Shown one piece after another: positions 41,037 through 49,850 of a stretch of 64,000 nucleotides of DNA. The notes beneath the pieces were generated by a model. That model was not told where the DNA came from and searched no databases. It saw only the letters and a list, made by a program, of their open reading frames with translations. Origin of the DNA: Hymenobacter edaphi (GTDB lineage Bacteria; Bacteroidota; Bacteroidia; Cytophagales; Hymenobacteraceae). The stretch is from positions 168,713 through 232,712 of the forward strand of contig NZ_QHKM01000008.1 in the NCBI RefSeq assembly GCF_003258365.1, in the 5' to 3' direction. A program made the position numbers and the translations under genes. Position 1 is the first letter of the stretch, and each line of letters begins with the position of its first letter.

Positions 41037-44021
41037 ATGCGCTACTCTTATTCCCGCCTTCATACCCTCGCCGGCGCCCTGGTCTTCGCCACGGCCCTGG
41101 CCACGTACGGCCTCACCCTGGAGCCCACCGTGAGCTTCTGGGACTGCGGCGAGTTCATTGCCAGCGCCGACAAGCTGCAGGTGCCGCACCCGCCTGGCGC
41201 GCCCACCTTCCTGCTGCTGGGCCGGCTGGCCGCGCTGCTGAGCCTGGGCGAGGCCAGCCGGGTGCCGGTGCTCGTCAACCTGCTTTCGGCCCTGAGCAGC
41301 GCCTTTACGGTGCTGTTGCTGTTCGGGAGCATCACCCTGCTGGCCCGCCCGCTGGTGCTGGGCGCGGCCACCCGCGCCGCCGAGCCCACCGGCCGCCAGG
41401 CCGCGCTGCTGCTGAGCGCCGGAGCCGTGGGCGCCCTGGCCTTCGCCTTTTCCGATTCGTTCTGGTTCAACGCCGTGGAGGCCGAGGTGTACGCCATGTC
41501 GAGCCTGGGCACGGCGCTGGTGCTGTGGCTGATGCTGCAGTGGGAGCGGCGCGCCGAAGCGCCCGATGCGGCTAAATGGCTGATTCTGATAGCCTACGTC
41601 ATCGGGCTGAGCATCGGGGTGCACCTGCTGAACTTGCTGGCCCTGCCCGCGCTGGGGCTGATTTACTACTTCCGCCGCCCGGCCGCGCCCACCACGCGCG
41701 GCCTGCTGCTGACGCTGGTGGGCAGCGGCGCCGCCGTGCTCACGATTCTGCTGGGCGTCATTCCCGGGCTGCCCTCGGTGGCGGGCACGCTGGAAATCTT
41801 CTGCGTCAACGTGCTGGGGCTGCCTTACAACTCCGGCGTGGTCCTCTTTGGGCTGCTGCTGGCCGGCGGGCTGGCGTACGGGCTGCGCACCGCCGCGCGC
41901 CGGCAGCAGCACCTGCTGCACACCGGCCTGCTCAGCCTCGCGTTTGTGCTGATCGGCTACTCCACCTACCTCATCGTGCCCATCCGCTCGGGCTTCAACC
42001 CGCTCATCGACGAAAACAACCCCGAGGACGTGCTGTCGTTCGTGAGCTACCTGAAGCGGGAGCAGTACGGCGACCGGCCGCTGTTCTACGGCCCGCAGTT
42101 CAACGCCCAGCCGGTGGCCCAGACCGACGGTGCCCCGCGCTACGAGCGCCGCAACGGCCGCTACGAAGTGGTGGAGCAGAAGCTGGTGAGCGAGTACGCC
42201 GCCGAAGACAAGATGCTGCTGCCGCGCCTCTACAGCACCCAGCCCGGCCACCTGCGCGAGTACCAAAAGTGGACCAACGTGCAGCCCGGGCAGCGCCCCA
42301 CCATGGCCGACAACCTCGGCTTCCTCGTGCGCTACCAGCTCGGCCACATGTACTGGCGCTACTTTCTCTGGAACTTCGTCGGCCGCGACTCCGACGTGCA
42401 ACAGGCCGGCGTGCTCTGGCCCACCGAAACCGCCAGCGGCCTGCCCGCGCACCTGGCCGACAACCGCGCCCGCAACAACTACTTCGCCCTGCCGCTGCTG
42501 CTGGGCCTCGTGGGCCTCGTCTTCCAGCTGCGCCGCGACGGGCGCCGCGCCGCCGTGGTGGCCCTGCTCTTCGGCCTGACGGGCGTGGCCATCGTGCTGT
42601 ACCTGAACCAGCCGCCCCTGGAGCCGCGCGAGCGGGACTACACCTTCGTCGGCTCGTTTTACGCCTTTGCCATCTGGATCGGGCTGGGCGTGCTGGGGCT
42701 GCACGCGGCCCTGCGCGCCGTGCTGCGGCAGGAGCGCCTGCGCGTGGCCGTTGTCGCGGCGCTGGGCCTGGCGGTGCCCGCGCTGATGGCCGCCCAGGGC
42801 TGGGACGACCACAACCGCACCGACCGCACCCTGGCCTTGGACTGGGCCCGGAACATGCTCAACAGCGTGGCCCCGAACGCGCTGCTCATCACGGCCGGCG
42901 ACAACGACACCTTCCCGCTCTGGTACGCCCAGCAGGTGGAAGGCATCCGCCCCGACGTGCGCATTGCCGTGTCGCCGTACCTGAACACGGACTGGCACAT
43001 CGACCAGCTGCAGCAGCGCATGGGCGCCTCGGCGGGCCTGCCCATGACCCTGCGCCACCCCGACTACACCCAGGGCACCAACGACTACCTGCCGCTGGTG
43101 CCCAACCCGGCCGTGGCCGCCGTCGATGCGCGGCAGTTTGTGCAGCTGGTGCGGCAAAACTCGCCCCTGCTGCAGGTGCAGGCGCAGAACGGCCGCTCGC
43201 TGCTGAGCTTTCCCACGCGCCGGTTTTTCCTCGACGTGGACACGGCCGCCGTGCGCCGCGCCGGCCTGGTGCCCGCCGAGCGCCGCGGCCACCTCACGGC
43301 CCGCATGCAGTGGCAGGCCGGCGCCGGGGGCTACCTGGAGAAGAAAGAGCTGGCCCTGCTCGACATCCTGGCCGCCAACAACTGGCAGCGGCCGGTGTAC
43401 TTCTCGGCCTATATGTCGCCGAGCGAGTACGCCGGGCTGGAGCCGTATATGCAGCTCGAAGGCCTGGCCTACCGCGTGCTGCCCTTGCAAAACCCCGCGC
43501 CCCAGGCCGAGCAGCGCGGCGAAATCGGCTACGTGGCCCGCGAGCTGCTCTTCGACTCGCTGATGCGCAAATTCAGCTACCGCAACCTGACCAACCCGCG
43601 CGTGTACTACGACGAGTCGCAGCGCCGCATCGTGGGTGCCTACCGCGAGCAGTTTGCCCGCCTCGCCCAGGCCTATTACCACGACGGCAACCCGGCCAAG
43701 GCCCGGCAGGTGGTCGACCGCTGCCTGCGCGTGATGCCCGACGATACCGTGCCCTTCGACTACAGTACCGCCGACCTGCTGGCCCCGCTGGCCGCCGCCG
43801 GCGAAGCCCCGCGGGCCCGGCGCCTGATGGACTTGCTCACCAACCGCGCCCAGCAGAACCTGGCCTACTACGGTTCGCACGAGCCGGCCCGGTTCGAGCG
43901 CGAAATCCAGGTCAACGCGGTCATGCTCAGTCGGCTCTACCAGGCCGCCGCCGACACCAACGATACCGCGCGGGCGCAGCGCATCGTGGGGCTGCTGGAG
44001 CAGTACGTGCCGAGGTCGTAA
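41037..44021 (+). CDS. DUF2723 membrane protein (putative protein O-mannosyltransferase-like)
   Basis: The 994-residue protein starts with the DUF2723 signature after a short lead: GLTLEPTVSFWDCGEFIASADKLQVPHPPGAP near residues 25-55. About ten or more membrane helices cover residues 10-620. Then comes a soluble region with a WDDHNRTDRTLALDWARNMLNSV segment and a PYLNTDWHIDQLQ stretch, ending in a helical, TPR-like tail. The family is related to eukaryotic TMEM260, which O-mannosylates certain receptor domains. Bacterial members may glycosylate envelope proteins, but their acceptor is unknown. The ATG at 41037 is preferred over an in-frame lead to 40929. It is monocistronic. Confidence 0.88.
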   Translation: MRYSYSRLHTLAGALVFATALATYGLTLEPTVSFWDCGEFIASADKLQVPHPPGAPTFLLLGRLAALLSLGEASRVPVLVNLLSALSSAFTVLLLFGSITLLARPLVLGAATRAAEPTGRQAALLLSAGAVGALAFAFSDSFWFNAVEAEVYAMSSLGTALVLWLMLQWERRAEAPDAAKWLILIAYVIGLSIGVHLLNLLALPALGLIYYFRRPAAPTTRGLLLTLVGSGAAVLTILLGVIPGLPSVAGTLEIFCVNVLGLPYNSGVVLFGLLLAGGLAYGLRTAARRQQHLLHTGLLSLAFVLIGYSTYLIVPIRSGFNPLIDENNPEDVLSFVSYLKREQYGDRPLFYGPQFNAQPVAQTDGAPRYERRNGRYEVVEQKLVSEYAAEDKMLLPRLYSTQPGHLREYQKWTNVQPGQRPTMADNLGFLVRYQLGHMYWRYFLWNFVGRDSDVQQAGVLWPTETASGLPAHLADNRARNNYFALPLLLGLVGLVFQLRRDGRRAAVVALLFGLTGVAIVLYLNQPPLEPRERDYTFVGSFYAFAIWIGLGVLGLHAALRAVLRQERLRVAVVAALGLAVPALMAAQGWDDHNRTDRTLALDWARNMLNSVAPNALLITAGDNDTFPLWYAQQVEGIRPDVRIAVSPYLNTDWHIDQLQQRMGASAGLPMTLRHPDYTQGTNDYLPLVPNPAVAAVDARQFVQLVRQNSPLLQVQAQNGRSLLSFPTRRFFLDVDTAAVRRAGLVPAERRGHLTARMQWQAGAGGYLEKKELALLDILAANNWQRPVYFSAYMSPSEYAGLEPYMQLEGLAYRVLPLQNPAPQAEQRGEIGYVARELLFDSLMRKFSYRNLTNPRVYYDESQRRIVGAYREQFARLAQAYYHDGNPAKARQVVDRCLRVMPDDTVPFDYSTADLLAPLAAAGEAPRARRLMDLLTNRAQQNLAYYGSHEPARFEREIQVNAVMLSRLYQAAADTNDTARAQRIVGLLEQYVPRS

Positions 44022-44242
44022 GCGCACAGCATTGGCCGTGGCCTGTGGCGGATTTTTGAAACCGCATGGGGTTCCACAAACTGGAACACGATAGCTCGAA
44101 TGATGCGGCAGTGTTTCACCAGCTGGAACACTCCCGTTCTTTTTTGGGAGTAGGGTTTCACTCCGAGCGGCAGGGCGACATAACCAGCAGGCTGTCCCGC
44201 TCGCAGCGCAAACCGTCGCCGTCCGGCTGCGTTTGTGTAGCC

Positions 44243-44779
44243 ATGAGCCGAGGATTTGTAAAAGAAGACGATTCGCAGGCGCCGCCCATCATTCCGCCCC
44301 GCGCCGCCCTGCCCCCCAATACGCCCAACTACGTGACGCCCCGCGGGCTGGAGCAGCTGCGCGCCGAGCTGGCGGCCCTCGAAGCCACCCGCAGCCAGGC
44401 CGAGGCCGACCGCGCCAACGACACCGACCGCACCCGGCAGCTGAGCTTGCTCAACGGCCAGCTTAGCCAGCTCGCCGCCCGCATTGCCAGCGCCCGCGTG
44501 GTGGACCCGCGCCAGCAGCCCGCCGAGGAAGTGCGCTTCGGCGCCACCGTAACGCTGCGCCCGGTGGGCGGCGCGAAGCCCGGAGGCAAAGCTGTACCCG
44601 AGCGGCGCTTCACCATCGTGGGCGTCGATGAGGCGGCGGTGGCCGAGGGCCGGGTGGCGTTTGTGGCGCCCATTGCCCGGGCGGTGCTGGGCGCCAGGCT
44701 GGGCCAGACGGTGGCGCTGCGCCTGGGGCCGCAGCCGGAGACAGTGGAGGTGGTCCGCATCAGCTACGAGGGCGACTAG
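44243..44779 (+). CDS. GreA/GreB-family transcript-cleavage factor
   Basis: The ATG at 44243 gives 178 residues with a Gre-type layout: a short lead MSRGFVKEDDSQAPP, an N-terminal coiled coil (LEQLRAELAALEATRSQAEADRAND), then a C-terminal FKBP-like domain (VRFGATVTLR, RRFTIVGVDEAA, ISYEGD end). Gre factors bind RNA polymerase through its secondary channel and stimulate cleavage of backtracked RNA. The coiled-coil tip with the acidic residues appears present. An in-frame upstream extension to 44066 has no signal and is rejected; TGCGTTTG 7 nt upstream of the ATG is a weak -7 candidate. Confidence 0.88.
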   Translation: MSRGFVKEDDSQAPPIIPPRAALPPNTPNYVTPRGLEQLRAELAALEATRSQAEADRANDTDRTRQLSLLNGQLSQLAARIASARVVDPRQQPAEEVRFGATVTLRPVGGAKPGGKAVPERRFTIVGVDEAAVAEGRVAFVAPIARAVLGARLGQTVALRLGPQPETVEVVRISYEGD

Positions 44780-44808
44780 CCGGGGCGGCGAAGTTTTGGG
44801 CCGGGGTG

Positions 44809-44816
44809 TAGCTTTG
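44809..44816 (+). promoter_or_regulatory. -7 element TAGCTTTG of bestrophin gene
   Basis: TAGCTTTG fully matches TAnnTTTG, 33 nt before the bestrophin ATG. No TTTG at the normal -33 spacing is visible; the closest, at 44795-44798, is only 10 nt away. Confidence 0.5.
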
Positions 44817-44849
44817 CGGTCCGGGGCCGCTGATGGCCCCTCGCTGCCC

Positions 44850-45776
44850 ATGATTGTGTACAAATCCAGTGACTGGTGGGACGCCTTCCGCCACCTGCAC
44901 AAATCGGCCATCATCCGCAAGCTGCTGCGGCGCGTGCTGCTGCTGGGCCTCTACGGCCTGGCCGTGGCCATTCTGGGGCGCGGGGTGATGGACGTCAAGT
45001 TCACCGTCGATCCGCAGTATTTCTCCTTGCTGGGCATTCTGCTGAGCTTGCTGCTGGCCTTCCGCACCAACACCGCCTACGACCGGTTCTGGGAAGGCCG
45101 CCGGCTGTGGGGGCAGCTCGTCAATAACTGCCGCAACCTGGCCGTGCTGCTGCACGCGCGCCTGCCCGCCACCGACCAGGTGAACCGCTTTCACCTCGCC
45201 AAGCTGCTGTCCAACTTCCCGATGGCCCTCGACGGGCACCTGCGCGGCGGCGTGCGCTTCGAGAAGCTGGAAGACCTCGGCCCCGACATGATGGAGGCGC
45301 TGCGGCAGTCGGGGCACGTGCCGTCGTTGCTGGCGGCCACTCTGCAGGAATTCTACGAGGAGCTGCTGCGGCAGGAGCTGATCCTGCCCATTCACCTGCT
45401 GGCCATTCAGCGTCACCACGAGGTGCTGCTGGACGTGGCGGGCGCCTGTGAGCGGATTCAGAAAACGCCTATTCCGTTTTCCTACAGCTTCTTTATCAAG
45501 GCCTTCATTTCGGTGTTTCTGGTGGTAATGCCGCTGGTGCTGCTCGCCACCTACGGCTACTTCATGGTGCCCATCACCATGTTCGGCGCCTTTGCCCTGC
45601 TGGGCGTGGAAATGATTGGCGACGAAATCGAGGACCCCTTCGGCAAGGACAGCAACGACCTGCCGCTGACCCAGATGGCCAACCGCATCCGCGTGAACGT
45701 GCACGAAATCCTGGGCGTGGCGCTGGACGAAGAGAAAAAAGCCATTGCCGACGCCCCGTACAGCCTGGTGTTCTAA
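44850..45776 (+). CDS. Bestrophin-family membrane protein
   Basis: The 308-residue protein starts MIVYKSSDWWDAFRHLHKS, the typical bestrophin lead. It then has an FSLLGILLSLLLAFRTNTAYDRFWEGRRLWG motif, which marks the channel neck and the Arg-Asn-rich segment. Hydrophobic stretches near residues 30-50, 55-72, 210-235 and 240-260 are the membrane helices. The C-terminal EDPFGKDSNDLPL segment is the conserved end. Bacterial homologues form pentameric ion channels. The product is likely an anion or cation channel of the inner membrane. It follows the Gre-type gene by 70 nt but has its own -7 element. Confidence 0.92.
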   Translation: MIVYKSSDWWDAFRHLHKSAIIRKLLRRVLLLGLYGLAVAILGRGVMDVKFTVDPQYFSLLGILLSLLLAFRTNTAYDRFWEGRRLWGQLVNNCRNLAVLLHARLPATDQVNRFHLAKLLSNFPMALDGHLRGGVRFEKLEDLGPDMMEALRQSGHVPSLLAATLQEFYEELLRQELILPIHLLAIQRHHEVLLDVAGACERIQKTPIPFSYSFFIKAFISVFLVVMPLVLLATYGYFMVPITMFGAFALLGVEMIGDEIEDPFGKDSNDLPLTQMANRIRVNVHEILGVALDEEKKAIADAPYSLVF

Positions 45777-45835
45777 GCCGGTAAAGGAGTGAAAAGCCCG
45801 CCATCCTGACGAAGGAAGAACCCAGCACCAGCCAC

Positions 45836-45877
45836 GAAGCGCAGCCGCCAACGCCTTGACGTCAGTGGCTGCGCTTC
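45836..45877 (+). terminator. Hairpin after bestrophin gene
   Basis: An 11-bp stem (45836-45846 with 45867-45877) with a 20-nt loop that itself has partial pairing, followed by tgctttgtt. It sits between the convergent bestrophin and DUF416 genes. Confidence 0.45.
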
Positions 45878-45966
45878 TGCTTTGTTGCGCCCACCAGAAA
45901 AGCGTTGGTGCCTGGACTGGGGCGGTGGCGCCAGGGAGGGCCTTGGCTTCGTCAGGAGGACAGACG

Positions 45967-46563
45967 TTAGCTCTGAGGCAGCCGCGCCAGATCCACGATG
46001 CTGCCGCTGCCGTTGAGCCGGCGCAGCTGGTGGATGCTGGCCGCGTCGAACTCGTGGAGGCTGAGCAGGGCGTCGAGCAGGCGGTGCTGCCGGGCTACTT
46101 CGGCTTGCATGAAGGGGTCGGCGGCCACGGCGGCCTCGAAGCCGCGCTGGTCGGGGTTGAGCTGCCGGTAGTCCTGCACGAACATTTCCACGCTGTCGAG
46201 CGTGGCCGTGGCGCAGTGGCTGATGTGGCTTTCCTGCTTATCGGCCAGAAACTGCAGGGCCTCGTGCAGGCTGATGCAGGCATCCAGCGCGTAGGCCGTC
46301 AGCGGGCCGCGGAAGTCCTGCAGCCCCGGCGTGACGAAGTCCAGCTTTTCCAGCAGCGCAGCGGCTTCGGCGGCGTGAAACTCGCCCAAGCCGGAGTTGT
46401 AGAGCAGCTCCACGCCGCGCTCGTACACGGCCGGGCTACCCCAGTTTTCTGCCCGACAAAACGTCTCGTACTGCGGCAGCAGCCGCTCGCACACGAGGCC
46501 CGCAAACACGGCTTTCTGCCGGTCGGATAAGCTGTAGATCAGGGTTTCGAGGTCGTCGGCCAT
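45967..46563 (-). CDS. DUF416-family protein (YjaG-like)
   Basis: The 198-residue protein has the DUF416 layout. It shows an AVFAGLVCERLLPQYETFCR helix, a segment with VYERGVELLYNSG, PLTAYALDACISLHEALQFL, and a helical C-terminus with SIVDLARLPQS. It is all-alpha and cytoplasmic. The E. coli homologue YjaG has no firmly known role. Its ATG at 46563 lies 4 nt after a perfect TAGCTTTG, so a leaderless transcript is possible. The gene is monocistronic; the next upstream gene, also on the minus strand, is the AraC-type regulator. Confidence 0.9.
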   Translation of the reverse strand: MADDLETLIYSLSDRQKAVFAGLVCERLLPQYETFCRAENWGSPAVYERGVELLYNSGLGEFHAAEAAALLEKLDFVTPGLQDFRGPLTAYALDACISLHEALQFLADKQESHISHCATATLDSVEMFVQDYRQLNPDQRGFEAAVAADPFMQAEVARQHRLLDALLSLHEFDAASIHQLRRLNGSGSIVDLARLPQS

Positions 46564-46567
46564 GCCG

Positions 46568-46575
46568 CAAAGCTA
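46568..46575 (-). promoter_or_regulatory. -7 element TAGCTTTG of DUF416 gene
   Basis: On the minus strand TAGCTTTG fully matches TAnnTTTG. It ends 4 nt before the ATG of the DUF416 gene. The predicted start point of the transcript coincides with the start codon. Confidence 0.5.
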
Positions 46576-46594
46576 GCCCGGAATGCGCGGCCGC

Positions 46595-47527
46595 TCAGCC
46601 CAGAGCCGTTTGCTGTTTCTTGTACAGCCCCGGCGTGAGGCCCTCGTGCTTGCGAAACAGCTTCTGGAAGTAGGCCGGGTTGTTGAAGCCCGTGCGGTAG
46701 CACACTTCGGCTACGGTGCTCAGCGGCTGGCGCAGCAGGCGCTTGGCCTCCTTCAGCCGCTCCTGAATGATGAATTCCACTGGCGTGAGGCCGAATTCGC
46801 GCTTGAATAGGCGGAAAAACGTGGCCTTGCTCATGCAGGCCAGCTCGCTGAGCTTGTCCACCGGCAGCGGCTCGGCCAGGTTGCGCTTGATGAACTGCAC
46901 TACGTGGGCGAAGCGGTGGGCCGTCAGGTGCTGGGCGTAGTTGTCGAAGATGAGCTTGCGGGCCTGGGTCTGCATCAGGCGCACCAGCAACTCCTGCAGG
47001 GTGAAGCCGGCCAGCACGTCCTTGGCGGCCGTGTCTTCCTGCGAGACGCGGATGATGCGCTCCAGGGTGCCCGTCAGCTCGGGCGTGTTGTGCAGGTGGG
47101 CGTAGGCCTCATCGTCGAGCTGCCAGGGCGTGTGCGCTTCCACCCGCGGGTACCGCTCGTTCAGCATATCGATGGTACCGCGGATGGTGTCGGCCGGAAT
47201 GGCCACCGCCAGGCACTGGGTTGGGTTTTCGGCGTCGGCCTCCGGGAAGTCGATGACCATGGTCTGCTGCTCGCCCACGATGACGGACTCGCCCGGCAGG
47301 TAGTCGAAAGCCTCGCGGCCGGGCAGGTGCATCACCTTTTTGCCGCGCAGCATGGTGGTCAGCACCAGGGCGCCCATGCTCAGCGGCACGCGGGCAGCCT
47401 GCTGGTGCGTCTCGAAGATGTTCAGCTCAAAGGCGTTGAGCGAGTACACCGTGCGGTTTTCGACCAGCGTGGTCAAATCCGCTTCGCGGCGCAGGGCAAT
47501 GGGCGTGGGCAGCAGACGTTGGCTCAT
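46595..47527 (-). CDS. AraC-family transcriptional regulator
   Basis: The ATG at 47527 gives 310 residues. The N-terminal half matches the AraC_N (PF06719-type) sensor domain (VENRTVYSLNAFELNIFETHQ, then strand-rich beta-barrel segments). The C-terminal half is a double helix-turn-helix, with FIKRNLAEPLPVDKLSELACMSKATFFRLFKREFGLTPVEFI and a second helix pair (STVAEVCYRTGFNNPAYFQKLFRKHEG). It is divergent from the aldehyde dehydrogenase gene. In the shared upstream DNA is a 10-bp direct repeat with 21-bp period, spacing typical for AraC-family half-sites. It is likely to control the aldehyde dehydrogenase. The in-frame lead to 47542 is not used. Confidence 0.92.
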   Translation of the reverse strand: MSQRLLPTPIALRREADLTTLVENRTVYSLNAFELNIFETHQQAARVPLSMGALVLTTMLRGKKVMHLPGREAFDYLPGESVIVGEQQTMVIDFPEADAENPTQCLAVAIPADTIRGTIDMLNERYPRVEAHTPWQLDDEAYAHLHNTPELTGTLERIIRVSQEDTAAKDVLAGFTLQELLVRLMQTQARKLIFDNYAQHLTAHRFAHVVQFIKRNLAEPLPVDKLSELACMSKATFFRLFKREFGLTPVEFIIQERLKEAKRLLRQPLSTVAEVCYRTGFNNPAYFQKLFRKHEGLTPGLYKKQQTALG

Positions 47528-47539
47528 GGGGCGGGGGGG

Positions 47540-47547
47540 CAAAGCCA
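47540..47547 (-). promoter_or_regulatory. -7-like element TGGCTTTG of araC-type gene
   Basis: On the minus strand TGGCTTTG matches five of six fixed positions of TAnnTTTG, 12 nt before the ATG of the regulator. Confidence 0.35.
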
Positions 47548-47631
47548 GAAACGAGGAGCGGGATACTTTATAAAGATAAACAACTCAGCCGCAGGCTGCT
47601 TGGTTTGGACAAGAGTAGGCCTTTTGAACGT

Positions 47632-47720
47632 CATGCAGAGCCGAAGGCGAAGCATCTCTACCACTTCGTTGAATAGTATCTGACGAAGCGGTAGAAATGC
47701 TTCGCCTTCGGCTCAGCATG
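47632..47720. repeat. REP-like inverted repeat in regulator-dehydrogenase gap
   Basis: Arms of 37 nt at 47632-47668 and 47684-47720 are reverse complements with a few mismatches; the core is GAGCCGAAGGCGAAGCA. The loop is only 15 nt. It occupies part of the 444-nt gap (47528-47971). A related half motif (GCGAGATGTAGCGGCTGC) follows at about 47750-47770. The remainder of the gap holds the candidate operator at 47873-47903 and no gene. Confidence 0.75.
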
Positions 47721-47872
47721 AAGTCCTTTTTCGTTGTTCGACGAAGCACGCGAGATGTAGCGGCTGCGCTCGACATGACGTTCTTTTTATTCCGGGGCAA
47801 GCTCCGCAATATAGGCGCTTTCGCTCGTCTGGATCGAACGAAAATGCCGGGGGTGAGCGAGTCCTCACCAAC

Positions 47873-47903
47873 TTGCGACAATCGGAGAGGTTGTTGCGAC
47901 AAT
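47873..47903 (+). promoter_or_regulatory. Candidate AraC-type operator: 10-bp direct repeat, 21-bp period
   Basis: TTGCGACAAT is present at 47873-47882 and again at 47894-47903. The start-to-start distance is 21 bp, two helical turns, the spacing of AraC half-sites such as araI1/I2. The pair lies 69-99 bp before the aldehyde dehydrogenase ATG and next to a divergent AraC-family gene. This is an inference; binding has not been shown. Confidence 0.55.
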
Positions 47904-47971
47904 AGTGCAGCAGTTCGGCGGAGAATAGGGGGAGATTGGGCTACCCAAAAACCACAACACTTCCCATCCGC

Positions 47972-49498
47972 ATGGAAACGCTAGAAAGAACCAGCACCCT
48001 CGTCGCCCGCCCCCAGTTCAAGGACCACTACGACAACTTCATCGGCGGCAAGTGGGTGGCCCCGGTCAAGGGCCAGTACTTCGACAACCTCTCGCCCATC
48101 GACGGCAAGGTGTTCTGTAAAGTGGCCCGCTCGACCAAGGAAGACATCGAGCTGGCCCTGGATGCGGCCCACGAGGCGTTTAAGACCTGGAAGCACGCCT
48201 CGGCCACCACGCGCAGCAACGTGCTGCTGAAGATTGCCGACGTCATCGAGAAAAACCTGGAGCACCTGGCGGCCGTGGAGTGCGTGGAAAACGGCAAAGC
48301 CGTGCGCGAGTGCCTGGCCGCCGACCTGCCGCTGGCCGTCGACCACTTCCGCTACTTCGCCGGCGTCATCCGGGCCGAAGAAGGCTCGGTGGCCGAGCTG
48401 GACGAGACGACCGTGTCGTTGAACGTGCACGAGCCCATCGGCGTGGTGGGCCAGATCATTCCGTGGAACTTCCCGCTGCTGATGGCTACCTGGAAAATTG
48501 CGCCCGCGCTGGCCGCCGGCTGCTGCGTGGTGGTGAAGCCCGCCGAGCAGACGCCCACCAGCATCATGGTGCTCATGGAATTGATTCAGGAAGTGGTGCC
48601 CGCCGGGGTGCTGAACGTGGTCAACGGCTTCGGGCTGGAAGCCGGCAAGCCGCTGGCCAGCTCGCCGCGCATTGCCAAAGTGGCCTTTACCGGCGAGACG
48701 ACCACCGGCCGCCTCATCATGCAGTACGCGGCCGAAAACATCATTCCGGTGACGCTGGAGCTGGGCGGCAAGTCGCCGAACATCTTCTTCAAATCGGTGA
48801 TGGACGCCGACGATGACTTCCTCGACAAGTGCATCGAGGGCGCCGTGATGTTTGCCCTGAACCAGGGCGAGGTGTGCACCTGCCCCTCGCGCATGCTGGT
48901 GCACGAAGACATCTACGACGAGTTCATCGAGCGCGTAGTGGCCCGCGTGAAGGCCATCAAGCTCGGCAACCCGCTCGACAAGGAAACCATGATGGGCGCC
49001 CAGGCCTCCAACGACCAGTTCGAGAAAATCCTGAGCTACCTGGAAATCGGCAAGGCCGAAGGGGCCGAAGTACTAGCCGGCGGCGACGCCTACTCGCAGG
49101 AAGACGGCGCCCTGGCCGAGGGCTACTACATCCAGCCCACGCTGTTCCGCGGCCACAACAAGATGCGCATCTTCCAGGAGGAAATCTTCGGCCCAGTGGT
49201 GTCGGTGACGACCTTCAAAACCACCGAGGAAGCCATCAGCATTGCCAACGACACGCTCTACGGCCTCGGCGCCGGCGTCTGGACGCGCGACGCCCACGAG
49301 CTGTACCAGGTGCCGCGTGCCATCGAGGCCGGCCGTGTGTGGGTCAACTGCTACCACCACTACCCGGCCCACGCGCCCTTCGGTGGCTACCACAAGTCCG
49401 GTTTTGGCCGCGAGAATCACAAGATGATGCTCAACCACTACCGCCAGAACAAGAACATGCTCATCAGCTACAGCCAGCAGAAGCTGGGCTTTTTCTAG
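47972..49498 (+). CDS. NAD-dependent aldehyde dehydrogenase (AcoD/ExaC-like)
   Basis: The ATG at 47972 gives 508 residues. The classical motifs are intact: [21 protein letters not shown], the NAD-loop [13 protein letters not shown], the catalytic Glu in [11 protein letters not shown], and the nucleophile Cys302 in [11 protein letters not shown]. The segment [22 protein letters not shown] is characteristic of the acetaldehyde/AcoD-like subgroup. It oxidises short aldehydes such as acetaldehyde to acids. An AraC-type regulator lies upstream in divergent orientation, and a DUF779 gene lies downstream. This set is known in several bacteria. The in-frame lead to 47936 is rejected because the ATG gives the normal length. 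Confidence 0.95.
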   Translation: METLERTSTLVARPQFKDHYDNFIGGKWVAPVKGQYFDNLSPIDGKVFCKVARSTKEDIELALDAAHEAFKTWKHASATTRSNVLLKIADVIEKNLEHLAAVECVENGKAVRECLAADLPLAVDHFRYFAGVIRAEEGSVAELDETTVSLNVHEPIGVVGQIIPWNFPLLMATWKIAPALAAGCCVVVKPAEQTPTSIMVLMELIQEVVPAGVLNVVNGFGLEAGKPLASSPRIAKVAFTGETTTGRLIMQYAAENIIPVTLELGGKSPNIFFKSVMDADDDFLDKCIEGAVMFALNQGEVCTCPSRMLVHEDIYDEFIERVVARVKAIKLGNPLDKETMMGAQASNDQFEKILSYLEIGKAEGAEVLAGGDAYSQEDGALAEGYYIQPTLFRGHNKMRIFQEEIFGPVVSVTTFKTTEEAISIANDTLYGLGAGVWTRDAHELYQVPRAIEAGRVWVNCYHHYPAHAPFGGYHKSGFGRENHKMMLNHYRQNKNMLISYSQQKLGFF

Positions 49499-49500
49499 GC

Positions 49501-49603
49501 GGTGAAATGGTGAGCTGGTGAAATAGTGAGTTTGATGGCCGGAAGGCGCAGTACCGCGCATTTCGCGCCAGCAGCACGACACTCACCAGTTCACTAGTTC
49601 ACA
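49501..49603. repeat. Inverted clusters of GGTGAnnn octamers
   Basis: Four degenerate 8-mers of the form GGTGAAAT / GGTGAGCT / AGTGAGTT lie at 49501-49532, and three in the reverse orientation (CACTCACC, AGTTCACT, AGTTCACA) lie at 49580-49603. The two clusters face each other across about 47 nt. They are in the gap of 352 nt (49499-49850) between the dehydrogenase and DUF779 genes. The rest of the gap is GC-rich and shows no gene; no clear promoter for the DUF779 gene was seen. Confidence 0.65.
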
Positions 49604-49850
49604 ACTCCCCATTCAGCGCGTGGGGGCGCGCTGCTACCGGTCCGGGCTGGGCGCGCATGAAACTCCGTGGGGACGCGCCCGGCTTGGCCGGTAATTCTCG
49701 CCCGCCGCCGTGCTTTGTCGTGCCGCCGCCGGCCGCGCCCGTTGCTTCTGGCAGCGTCGGCGCGGCCGGTTGGTATCGGCCCGCACCAATTAGCCGGCTG
49801 CCAGCAATGCTGGTCGACTCTTCAATCCGCCTCAACCCCACCCGAACCTC

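Noticed and set aside
40848..44027. 1059-codon open frame antisense to the DUF2723 gene
   Set aside because: The sense strand carries the family signature; the antisense translation is repetitive and featureless.
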